From Aphelidium insulamus (Eukaryota; Aphelidiomycota; Aphelidea; Aphelidiaceae), in assembly GCA_036784855.1 (NCBI GenBank), contig JAZDSV010000001.1, positions 434,001 through 498,000 of the forward strand: a stretch of DNA of 64,000 nucleotides. Direction: 5' to 3'. Positions 12,057 to 22,144 of this stretch are shown in pieces. Below the pieces are notes generated by a model. It was not told the origin of the DNA. It was given only the letters and a program-made list of their open reading frames with translations, and ran no database searches. The first letter of the stretch is position 1; each line of letters begins with the position of its first letter. The position numbers were made by a program, and so were the translations under genes.

Positions 12057-13766
12057 ATGATCACACAATTCGACGACATATTCCGCGCGTTCGCCGTGCA
12101 ATGCTGCGCGGTGGCACCGCAGATGGCCGTGCACACTGCCACGCTGTGGGCCGAGTTCTGCCGGTGGTCACACATACACTTTCCGACTATTGCCGGTGTC
12201 GTGGATCCCTCAGGGCACCGTGCTACTCGCACGTCCAAGTGCACGTTGGTTCTGCGCGTGAACGACGACCTACACACGACCATTGATATCGACAGGACGC
12301 TCTTTGTGGCCTACTTCAGCGCTCTGTATGGCAATAAAGACAACAAGGTCACGATAAATGGCGTTCGAGCTCGCGGCTGGTCCGGAATCGGCCTGTTGAT
12401 GTCGGAACAGCGTACCGACTTTGCGCTGCAGTCTGCTCTTTGCACCGGGGTGCAGCAGGATTTCGAGCAGCTAGACACTGGTACCGACTTTGGGCGCAGT
12501 GTTATATCTAATCCGAATGGCGATCCCGCTGATGGGACACCACAAGATCCGACTGATGTACTACTCAGCCTGCAGTCTGGCAACTTGCAACTACACGGCA
12601 ATGACGGCAATGCTTTCCACGCAGAAAGTGGCGCACTCGCTAATGCCGCGGAGTCGAACGACGATACGGCACTGGCTGACATGAATGATGTGCCAAGCTT
12701 CGACCCCAACACGGTGGACCTGGATGCGCTCAACTTGATCAGTATCATGCAGCACGCATTGGAGCAGCAGCAGCAGCAAGAAATTAATTTGACCGATAAC
12801 TCTACTCCAAGCCAGCAGCCATCACACTATGAGAGTACATGTCACAATGGCCACCCAGTTCACACTTCTACTTCGTCTACACATTATATGCCTACACCAG
12901 CCACTTTATCGCCGGCCGCGTCATCTTCAACGCATTATCAGTACACCGGTGCGGACGGCACTGCACAAGGCGGACAGCCATGGACACAGCAAGAAAACGC
13001 ACTACTCATTACATTAGTTAATGCTCTGCCGCGATCATCGCACCCCACAAAGCGCCCGCCCGATCCGAGTGGCAGCTCGATAGTTGCAGCCGAGGACGGT
13101 CGATGTGACGGACGGAAGCAATTTGTGCAGTGGTCGCTAATTGCCAACCTTCTTCCCGGAAATCGGCATCCCAAACGGGTTAAAGAACACTATCTGCGGG
13201 TGCTTTGCCCTCGAGGTCCAGTTCTGAGGAAAAAGTGGGCTGTCTGGGAAGAGGAGCTGCTAGTGCGGGCCGTTTTCGCGACCTGTGGACCGTCTAACAC
13301 AGCTTTGGCGGATCGTTCATCTGATGCGGACGATGGCAACGAGTCGCCAGCACCCACTATTGGTCAATCGCTTGATGAGAATACGGATGCAACTGAGGCA
13401 AATCACTCTCTCGCAACGTTTCCTCGCCCACTCGGCGACGTTGTCAACGATCGTATCAGCACCTGGGACTGGGACGAGATTGCCACCCATGTGCCCGACA
13501 GAGACGCCAAACAGTGCTATACACACTGGAAGGTTCTTCTGCACTCTGCCAATCCATCTGTACTCTGCTCCAAGGGCCCGTCAACCCTGGTGACAGAAGC
13601 ACTTACATTGCTGGGCAGTGAAGAAATGCCACCGGTGCCACGAGAACGACGCAAGAGAGGCCGACCACGGAAAACTGTCCAACCGCCTTTCAGCACTCGG
13701 GGCGCACAATCGGGCCAAACCAGCAGTCAAGTCCCTTCACAGACTTGGTCCCCATTTCCATGCTAA
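12057..13766 (+). CDS. Myb/SANT-like DNA-binding protein with AT-hook
   Basis: Single-exon protein of 569 residues, not assigned to a named family. The first 120 residues are well ordered (WAEFCRWSHIHFPTIAG, VAYFSALYGNKDNKVT) and could be an ARID-like or other DNA-binding fold; that is a guess. The middle is Asn/Ser/Gln/His-rich with a short polyQ (EQQQQQE). Two Myb/SANT-like modules follow: WTQQENALLITLVNAL with WSLIANLLPGNRHPKRVKEH, and WAVWEEELLVRAVFA with WDWDEIATHVPDRDAKQC. The C-terminus has an AT-hook-like KRGRPRK. Probable nuclear transcription or chromatin factor. It ends only 30 bp from the convergent corepressor gene. Confidence 0.75.
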   Translation: MITQFDDIFRAFAVQCCAVAPQMAVHTATLWAEFCRWSHIHFPTIAGVVDPSGHRATRTSKCTLVLRVNDDLHTTIDIDRTLFVAYFSALYGNKDNKVTINGVRARGWSGIGLLMSEQRTDFALQSALCTGVQQDFEQLDTGTDFGRSVISNPNGDPADGTPQDPTDVLLSLQSGNLQLHGNDGNAFHAESGALANAAESNDDTALADMNDVPSFDPNTVDLDALNLISIMQHALEQQQQQEINLTDNSTPSQQPSHYESTCHNGHPVHTSTSSTHYMPTPATLSPAASSSTHYQYTGADGTAQGGQPWTQQENALLITLVNALPRSSHPTKRPPDPSGSSIVAAEDGRCDGRKQFVQWSLIANLLPGNRHPKRVKEHYLRVLCPRGPVLRKKWAVWEEELLVRAVFATCGPSNTALADRSSDADDGNESPAPTIGQSLDENTDATEANHSLATFPRPLGDVVNDRISTWDWDEIATHVPDRDAKQCYTHWKVLLHSANPSVLCSKGPSTLVTEALTLLGSEEMPPVPRERRKRGRPRKTVQPPFSTRGAQSGQTSSQVPSQTWSPFPC

Positions 13767-13795
13767 AAGTTTTTTTTTGTACAGAATTGATTTGT

Positions 13796-16700
13796 TTATT
13801 TCTCAGCATCTGCCTCATTTGCTTCCTTGCCTTGGCTGTCTGTAGATGGTACAGTCACTGTCTCGGGAGCTGCATTGCTTTCCGACCCAGCTGGCACTGG
13901 GACAGCATCAGATGTCACCAGAGCACCGTCAGATTGAGGGCCGGATGTTTTTTCGTGATGAAATTTTTCGCCTTGACCGCCATCTGGCTGCAAAATTTGC
14001 TCCGCCGCAGCACTGTCCTTTGGCGCATCTACGGTGCCAGTGTGCACGATTTCAATACTATCGGAACCGGAAGGACCCGACACAATATGTTCTGAAGGTG
14101 CTGGAGGTGCAAAACCCTGAGAGTGGTACCCCTCAACACCCGGGGCAGGCTGCGACATTGCGGGCAGGGTAGGATGCCCTGTCGGTGGGATAAAGAATCC
14201 GATCTCAGATGGCATCCCGGCTTCTGGCAACATTGGGTGATATGCTTGCGCTGTGCCACCGTGCATAGGCCAGTAAGTGCCGCCGACAGGAGACGCGCCC
14301 GGCTTCATTGGCGGTAGCGGTAGCTTGTTGCCACTGTTGCCTTCACGATCCAAAGGAGCCGCAATTGCCGGCAAATTAAACGCGAATGGATGTGCCGTAT
14401 ATGGCGCAGTCCGCGCTGGCCCAGCAAACATGGGAGGCGGTGCGTATATCGGATAGGGTGCATAATGCATGCCGGTGTGATCGACATTCCCCCGCGGGAA
14501 GCCATACCCAGGCATGGGCACGGAGTGTTGCATCGCCATAGCCGCAGATCCGGTGTGTAAATCATCGCTTTCTGATTTGAACGTATTTTGCCGCATTAAC
14601 AAGGCTTCCGAGCTAGATGATTCCGCTTCATTAAGCAGTGTGCCAAGCATGCTTCCGCTGGATAGTTTAGGCGATACGCTGCGGTGAAGGTCAGCTCCAC
14701 CGCCAGAATTTTCCGACATCGACCGTCCATCTGCTTTGGAGGCGTCGACTAATCCGAGGGCAACTTTGTGATTCTGGTAGTAGTTGCGTATCTGAATCTC
14801 GGATTTGGATCCAATGCAAGCAGCAAGTGCAGACCAGTTCTTTCCATGAACCTATGGCATTGATGTCAAGCAGATAACATTCAATTAGTTGCATGGCATA
14901 CCTTAAAGTTGATGTTAAAATCTTGCTTCTCCTTGGAAGTCCAGTAGGACACCGTGCGACGCTTCTCTTTCTTATCGTCTTGACCGGGCGAGTCGGGCGT
15001 GATGGCGACAGTTGTTCCGTCATCCAGACCTGCGTCAGCTTGTATCAATTCAACTCGCGACTGTTTGAGTGGACGGCCACGCTTCACTTGCTTTTTAACT
15101 GCTTCAGCTCCATCTTCGGAAGACAATGTCACCTTTGCCTTGGTCTTCAGTGGCGTGCTGGGAGCGGAGAAGGAGCTGATGCGCATAAAGCTATAATTGT
15201 CCTCCTCGTTGCTCGAGCCATCTCCACCATCCCGCGGCTGGTTGGTGCCACATAAATCCAGGCTCAGCCGCCGCTTGAAATCTGCGTACAATCGGCGACA
15301 TGCCCCAATAGTGCGAGTGCCCACTGCTTCTGACACTCGATAAAAGTTTTTGCCGAACGTTTGAAATGCCTGCCTCGCTACGTCGATTTCCTGCGGCGTC
15401 CACATTTCCTCCTCGGGCAGAATAGGCTCGACAAGAGCATGATTTGCCTTGGCCGCAGGTCGCTCCGGCGAGTGTGCAACGGACGAAGATCGACCAGTCG
15501 CTTGCGGATCTTTTACAGAGTTGTTTCGCGAACGTCCCGTGCTTGCTTCACCTATGACATTGTCGGCACCGGACTCCGGTTGGTTTAACTGTTGTGCCTT
15601 GCGGCGGCGTCGATTTCGGGTCATTGTTTGCTTATTCAAAGCTTTTAGCTTCAAACCCTTCTTGTTTAGGTAGTAGAAGAGGACACAGTCTGTGGCAGAT
15701 TTGTTTGGTAGAAACGACGATATCTTTCCAAACTCCTTCGGAAACTCCAAGAAGCGCATCACAAATTCACGTTTCTCATCGTCCCGCCACGGGTTGACGA
15801 TATGGCTGAGGCGAATAGAGTGCGTGGAATCTTCAAATCGTCGATTGTAGTCGACATATTTCACACCGTCGCGCACTCGCTCGTCCATGATCATGTCGGG
15901 AATTTGAGCCAGAGTCTTCAGGTACCTAAAATATCAATAAAATCGGCAAATACATTGTTTAGGACTTGCCGGAAATCTTCCTCGGGGTTGGCGTATCCGT
16001 CCGGGACATTAATACCATCGTATTCGCCTTCGCGCATATCATTACGGCGCTGTCGCTTCGTCTTTGCCGCAGGTCGCTTCTGTGCCGCCTCCGCCTTGAC
16101 CACGTTTACCCACCACTCATCATACTGGTCGAGATATGATTGTCGCAGTTCCGCCACCTTTTCCTTTGTCGCCATAGCGCGCTGTGCAATAAACTTCATC
16201 AGCGGCACTTTGAATGTCTTGAAATGGGCAATATTATCGTGGTATACAGGCAAATCACTTGGGGAATTGTACTGCACGCCCTTGCTGACGTCCAGGTCCG
16301 ACTGTATGTCTGCCACGACGTCGGCGGCGGATACAAAACCTGGATATGATAGAGGAGTCAAGGAGTCTGCGCTGCTCTTGGCGGCTCGTGCGCGATTCTC
16401 GAGGTAGATGCGCTCCACCGTTTCGGCTGGAGTTTCCGGCTTGTCCGTGGCAGCTGTGTCCTGCTTCACATTAAATCATGAATCATTCGCACTACTATTG
16501 CCATACCTTTCCATCTGCAGCGGCAGCGTCGCGCTTGACAACTCCCAAATCTTCGGCCGAGCTGGATGTTACGCGCAACTTGTCCAACTGCGTCTCAAGC
16601 TTCGTAATGCTGTCATCAATCTTGTCCATCCGGTTGGTGATCTCCTCCTTGTCCATGCGACTGGGCGACAGAACTCCGTCACGCAAATCCTTGTTGCTAC

Positions 16701-17781
16701 GCGGCACAGGCGACAATCTGTTTGACTTGGACGGCAATGCAGACTCCTCATCCTCGTCCTCCTCTGCCTCATTGTCAGCCTTGACATCATCGTCCACATC
16801 GACAATACTATCGCTATCGTTCGACGCATCGTCGCTCGCTTCATCAGCATCGCTGCGATCTTCACGTTGTGCATCACTTTCAACGCCTTCATTTTGATCG
16901 TCATTATCTCCATCAGAGGATTCGGCCTCGGACTGCTCACGCGTAGTCACATTGCCGCCGTCCGTGTCTGCACGGATCTCACTGTCGGTGCCGTAATCGT
17001 CGTCCCCACGGCGCCGTCGATCATTGTGACTGAGGGCATCACTGCCATCGCTGTCGTCATTGTCGCTACTGTCATTATTGTCCCGAGAGGTAACGCTGCG
17101 AGTGCCCGGCACACTGCCCCGACGAACTGGCGAGTTGTCCTGACTATCACGACGACGACGATACATTTCCGGCGGCGAGCGACGGCGAGGAAAGATGGAC
17201 GGGCGCCGATGCGAGGTTACGCCGCCATCTACCGACGACGATTCGTAGCCGCCGTACGATGACGGAGGGGTGCCGCCTGAAGATCGACGGCTGGCACTAG
17301 GGGGCCCGACCCGACCCCGGCCACCCAGCAGAGTAGAATTGGCCTGGCTGACGGGGTACGTGGCGGGAGTGTGGTGGTAGCCGCGATTGTAGTGATGCTT
17401 CTGCTGGTTATGGTGCTGGTGCTGGTGCTGGTGAGCACTGGAGGTGGGAAGTGAGGATCGTCTGTCGCCGCCACTGAGTGGTCGAGACGCACCACCACCA
17501 CCACCACCGCCGCCACTACCGGACTCCAGCGAATATCGATCCCTGGCATTGGAACCGCTGGCGAATGGTGGCGGCTGCTGTGGTTGTTGCCCGCCTCCGA
17601 GGCCGCTAAACTTTGGCCGCGAATAGTGGCCAGGCTCGTCGGCACCACTGCGAAAGGGCCGGTTGTGCGGGCGACCATCGCGGTACCCGCCACGATACCG
17701 ACCACCACGGTAGCTGCCATCTCCGCCACCACGGCCTCCATCGCGCTGAATAAGCCGCGGGCGATCGCCAGGTGGGCGCAT
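13796..17781 (-). CDS. NCoR/SMRT/Snt1-like corepressor with three SANT domains
   Basis: Large nuclear protein of about 1280 residues, related to the scaffold of the SET3C/NCoR histone deacetylase complex. Proposed exons: 17781-16507, 16460-15954, 15915-14902, 14851-13796. The N-terminus is RG/GG-rich and His-rich, then Ser/Asp/Glu-rich, ending in a coiled coil (ITNRMDKIDDSITKLETQL). SANT1 (WRDDEKREFVMRFLEFPK with KSATDCVLFYYLNKK) is the NCoR-type module. SANT2 is WTPQEIDVARQAFQTFGKN. SANT3 (YWTSKEKQDFNINFK-VHGKNWSAL, GSKSEIQIRNYYQNHK) is restored by removing the intron at 14852-14901. The C-terminus is Pro/Gly/His-rich. The 38-nt intron between exons 2 and 3 is the weakest boundary. An AT-hook-like KRGRPLK lies between SANT2 and SANT3. 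Confidence 0.87.
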
Positions 17782-18140
17782 ATGAGTCGTTATTTATGTG
17801 TGCGTTGCTGATTGCACATTTGTAGAAGCCACCAAGAGTGCACTTCGGGATGCAGACGATTTGGTAGCTAAATGAGTATTTCTGTAAAGGCGATATTTCG
17901 AGAGACGGCGTTGGGCCATTTCCCGCCACTGGAGGACGTTTCGGGATGTAGCCGCTGCAGTAGGATAACTATTGCAGCTTCTGATATCCTGTATAATCAC
18001 TCAGCAAGCTATAATTTGCTGTAAAAGCAAAGTTGCTATGCACGGACATAAAGTGGCCCGCAATAACTCTATACTGCTAATCTTTAGAATACGGCACATA
18101 TCTTATTTTCAACTATGGACTAATCTAGGGAGGACTCGAG
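17782..18140. other. Intergenic, no gene seen
   Basis: Spacer upstream of the corepressor gene. It may include the left flank of the decayed transposase region, but no terminal inverted repeat was found by eye. Confidence 0.45.
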
Positions 18141-18367
18141 CCCTCGACGGAGATTGGAGGACTCGCCGCCAGCAAACAACAACGCCATGCCAACGGCGGC
18201 GTTGCCAGGAAACAATAGAACCCTTTTGTTGTATTTTCACAAGTGCGTACAATGCTGCCAGCGTATTCCACCGCTCGCCTGCAGCATAGCGGTAGGCGGC
18301 ATCAGCGCAATGAGCGGGTTGCTGACACATAGCCTTACTATCTGTAGATGCCGATGGCCACGGGTTC

Positions 18368-20545
18368 ATGGCGCTGCTGGCTGGCGCTGCGGATGATGAC
18401 CTGCCAAGCGACCTTGCTGACGACATTGGCGGCCTACCAAGCGAACTTTCGGTGGATTTGGACGAATTTTGGGTGATCTGGCAACTGTTGTGCCCAACAG
18501 TGGACTGTGGCGTGACGATGCAGCTATACATGACATGGAACCCACTCAGGCAACTAAGAACTTCACCTCTGGCATCTAAATTCAGCTGCAGGCGGTCGAT
18601 GACCAGCATAATGTGGCATCTCAGGACGAAGATGCCGAGGATGGATACGGTGGACTTGATAGCGGCAGCGGTACGGTGTCAGTATTGCTGACTACATGCT
18701 TATCCGGTTATAGATGATGACATGGACGAATTTCAAGGTATTACTCAGCTGGGCCGAGCGGTGTCTGTTCTGGGCAGTGATGATGGCGATGAAGGTGATA
18801 TCCACACTTGCTTGTCTTCCAGCGCCATAACATCAATGGCAGAAGAACTGACGATAAAAGAGACAAGACACTTTTGAAACATTGGAAGAGGCGCATGCCA
18901 AGTGCCGCCAATATGCGGTCCACAAGGGATTTTCCGTCCGACTTTCGGCAGTTGCGGTTAAAGATGGTGTTGTTCGCCGTCGTCGCATTGTATGCAGCCA
19001 GAGCGGGAAGCAAACCACACAAAACTCGATTAAGTGTGACTGTCCTTTCAGGGTATGTAGTGTTCATGTTCACACGTGTCATTTATGCTCATACAGGTGT
19101 GGATTCATATCAATGAGGGTCGCCCTGGATATCACGTACATCTTGCCAAATTCGCCACAATCATGCTATGGTGAAGAAAAAGTATGCGCACTTGCTACCT
19201 GGCAATCGATTTATCCCACGGGCTATACGTGAACAAATTGAAGTTCTGTCACGCACCAGTGCAAACGTGCAGCTAATAATGGAAATTATTGGACAAGAGT
19301 TCTCTAACGTACAGCGCACGTGGACTAAGAAAGATGTGGCGAATTTTCGAGCTTCGTTGCAGTTAAAGCCACAAATGCCTCAGGCGGAAGAGATTCTTAT
19401 CGCGTTTCAAGCTCAGTTCGAAGCCGACAACCAGTTTTTCTACATGATTAAACAGACCGACAACGTCATGCAAGCCGTATTTTGGGCAAATGGAGACCAG
19501 CGGCAGCTGGTGCAGAAATATGGCGATACAGTGCTCTTCGACCCTACGTACAAGACGAATCTCTTTGTATGCCCCGATTATCTTCCAGACCGCGGCGCTC
19601 ATCGCACCGAATTTCTCCAGTTGTTTAACGCGTGTGTGGCATACAAGTCAGTTGAAGAGTTTGAGACCAACGCGTTTCCAAAGTTGCAACAACTGGTGTG
19701 CTGCTGTGAGCAGTTGCACAATACAGAACCGCCAAGTCCAACTTTACCTCAGCAAACGACATGTGACTCGTGCACGTATATGTCACGTCTCTACGGATGC
19801 CGTCAGAAGTGGGTATATGCCTACTCCAAACATCACTTTGATGCAGGAATGTCTACCACGCAACGCTCTGAAGGATGGAATGCTTGGATTAAACGACTTG
19901 TTGGCCCAGAGAAGCGACTTGTTGACGTTATGTCAACCATTATGAGCTGCCGACTGGAGAATGAGGATGAGCGACGCGGACTGGAAGATAATCGGCTGAT
20001 ACGGTATGTTTCACGTGTTTTCTGCCTGAACTGAATTGGAGTTGTGCAGGAAATGCGGTAGAAACTACAATAGAATTCGAGGCGGACGTAGCAAAGAAAG
20101 TTACGCGTTGGGCATTTAAGGAGTTCAAGAAGGAGCTCAGCAAAGTGCCACATTCACCTTGGCTGAAACAGGGAAGATTGCAAGCATTAATGGTAACCAC
20201 ACAGTTGAGTATGACGGCCACGAGAGCAACACGTGTTCATGTGGACGAATGCTATCTAATGGCATTCCATGTCGACACTACTTGGCCTGGGCCAAGGCAA
20301 AAAATATGTCCGAGCTGCCAAAAGAGACTTTTCGAACGCGTTACCATGTCGAGGTTGAAATTGCCAACAATGCAACGGTCGTGGAACCCATGGTGGAGCC
20401 AGCACCACCACCATCCTCTGAACCTGCGGCTGATGAGGAGGCAACCGAGGCAATACAGCTGCCAACATCTTCAAAAGGACAATATCAGCACCTACGCGAG
20501 ATGGCCGTTCGAGTTCATCGTGCAGTTAGTGGTATAATTATATAA
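18368..20545 (+). pseudogene. Degenerate Mutator-like (FAR1/MULE) transposase
   Basis: Parts appear in the order of FAR1-type MULE transposases. An acidic N-terminus is followed by a FAR1-like DNA-binding region (TFETLEEAHAKCRQYAVHKG, VCSQSG, CDCPFR, VWIHINEGRPGYHVHLAKF). Then comes HNH-AMVKKKYAHLLPGNRFIPR, the DDE core entry VLFDPTYKTN, and a SWIM zinc finger (CSCGRMLSNGIPCRHYLAWA). Damage: the frame shifts between AKF and HNH (about 19150) and again before the SWIM exon (about 20146). About 80-100 residues of the catalytic core after FDPTYKTN are absent, including the second Asp region. Introns at about 19052-19097 and 20002-20050 look intact. No terminal inverted repeats or target duplication were found, so ends are approximate. 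A domesticated remnant is possible but less likely. Confidence 0.75.
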
Positions 20546-20597
20546 TTACTATAATTAAGAACTTTGTAGATCTATTTACTTCAACTGCACGCCTGTC

Positions 20598-20652
20598 CCA
20601 TGGGCCAAATCAGCAGTTCGGCGCGTTCACCGACTTCTGATTTGGCCCATGG
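20598..20652. repeat. Perfect 15-bp inverted repeat over the ankyrin gene 3' end
   Basis: ccatgggccaaatca (20598-20612) is the exact reverse complement of tgatttggcccatgg (20638-20652), with a 25-nt spacer. The right arm lies inside the last codons of the minus-strand ankyrin gene and the left arm just beyond its stop. The transcript could form a 3'-end hairpin. Confidence 0.85.
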
Positions 20653-21840
20653 CTATCGTTGTTGCCATATTTTCCAAAGCATCGTAGGCGTCACTTTTGT
20701 GCTCCAGCAAAGCAAGTTGAAACGCATTTGCAAACCTGCCACACTTTCGGTTAGGATCTGCGCCCCCAAGTAAAAGTGCTGTAACAGCACAGTAGCTGTT
20801 GGCTAGCACTGCCCTTTGCAGGACAGACGTTCCAGACGTGTCTGAGGTGTTGCAGTCCACGCCGTGAACTTCTGTGAGAAATGTTATCATTTGCACCGAT
20901 GCGCCGCCAGCCACGGCCATATAGAGCGGCGTCTGCCCATTGTTATCCCGGGCATTTAAGTCTGCTCCGTTCGACAACAGGAACCATGCCAAGTCCAGGT
21001 TATCATTCTGGGCCGCCCAGTGCAATGCGGTGCGCCGGTGTTTGTCTCGGGCATCCACATGGGCACCGCGATTTAACAGCATCTGCGCCACATCCACATC
21101 GCTACGGTTGGCGGCGGCAACAATGGGTAAAGCCGTGCTGATTACCTGTTGAACAAACGGCGACGGTGTGGCATCGTCCGTTTGTCTTTGAATTGTATCT
21201 AGTATCGCGGAAATGATGTCAACGTTGGAATGGCGCAATGCTGTCTGAACTGCACTAATGGCGCGCATTCCCAGAACATCAGTAGTCAGCATGAACTCGA
21301 CCACGTTTTGGCGATTGTGTACCAAGGCGTAGTACATGGGGCCTTTACCGAACGAATCCAGTGCTGATGTCATGGCCGAAAATTTCTCCGACAGCCACTT
21401 TACCGCGACTAAATTCCCGTACGATGCGGCAACTGTGAGCAGATTGCCACCGATACTGGCGGCATTACTTCCCTCCACAGATAAAGTGTCAAGCTGTACG
21501 CCAACACTGCTGATGAGTTCCAACTGGCCGCCGGTTCCAAACTTTGCTGCGCAGAGCGCCCAGGACTCCACTTCATTTTCTGTCCAGAGCGGTGTTTGTG
21601 ATTCTCCACTTCATTTTCTGTCCAGAGCGGTGTTCATTGACCGCGACAGGCTGTTCAGCCGGCAAATCTCCTGCTCCTCCAAATGGCGAATTGAGATTTT
21701 CATCGTTGTACCACGACAGTATTGATGGTAGTCGATTTGGCCCAGTCACATCCATTGCATCATTGCGCACCGGAACTGCGCTAACATGGCATACAACGGA
21801 AAGCGTAATTATCGCCGCCAGCACCTTCATTTCATGCATT
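20627..21840 (-). CDS. Ankyrin-repeat protein with a preceding signal-peptide segment (frames not joined)
   Basis: The main frame (from about 21580 down to the stop at 20627) encodes at least six ankyrin repeats, for example HVDARDKHRRTALHWAAQND, DLNARDNNGQTPLYMAVAGG and NTSDTSGTSVLQRAV. Immediately upstream, in another frame, is MKVLAAIITLSVVCHVSAV, a good signal peptide, followed by about 50 residues up to a stop near 21573. The two segments meet at a 38-bp tandem duplication (21566-21634). Since 38 is not a multiple of three, the duplication may have broken the frame, or an unusual intron may lie here. The architecture resembles the secreted ankyrin cluster at 30-37 kb, but no basic nuclear-signal cluster is seen. 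Intact or pseudogene status is unresolved. Confidence 0.7.
21566..21634. repeat. Tandem duplication of 38-bp period
   Basis: ctccacttcattttctgtcc followed by agagcggtgtt occurs at 21566 and again at 21604, separated by tgtgatt. It sits at the junction of signal-peptide and ankyrin reading frames. Confidence 0.9.
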
Positions 21841-22144
21841 TGTAAAAAAGTTTTAATATTAAAAGTTTGGCAGAACGAACAGATTGTACAGATTGTATTG
21901 GGATACAGGATCCCAACCAATCGTATTTCGAGGTACGATCAATCTCTGTATCCTGTAAAGTTGATGCGATCGTCTGATATTATTTGTTGTACCTAAGCAT
22001 CGTCTGAAATAAAGGATTGCTGGCCTTCAACTGTTTACAAATGAGTATATATACAGCTGCATTCAACTGTATATATATTAATGTCGTGCTATCAAATTGT
22101 TCGGGAGAGAGCGCGCTCTCGTAAAACGTCTTCTTCTCATTCAA

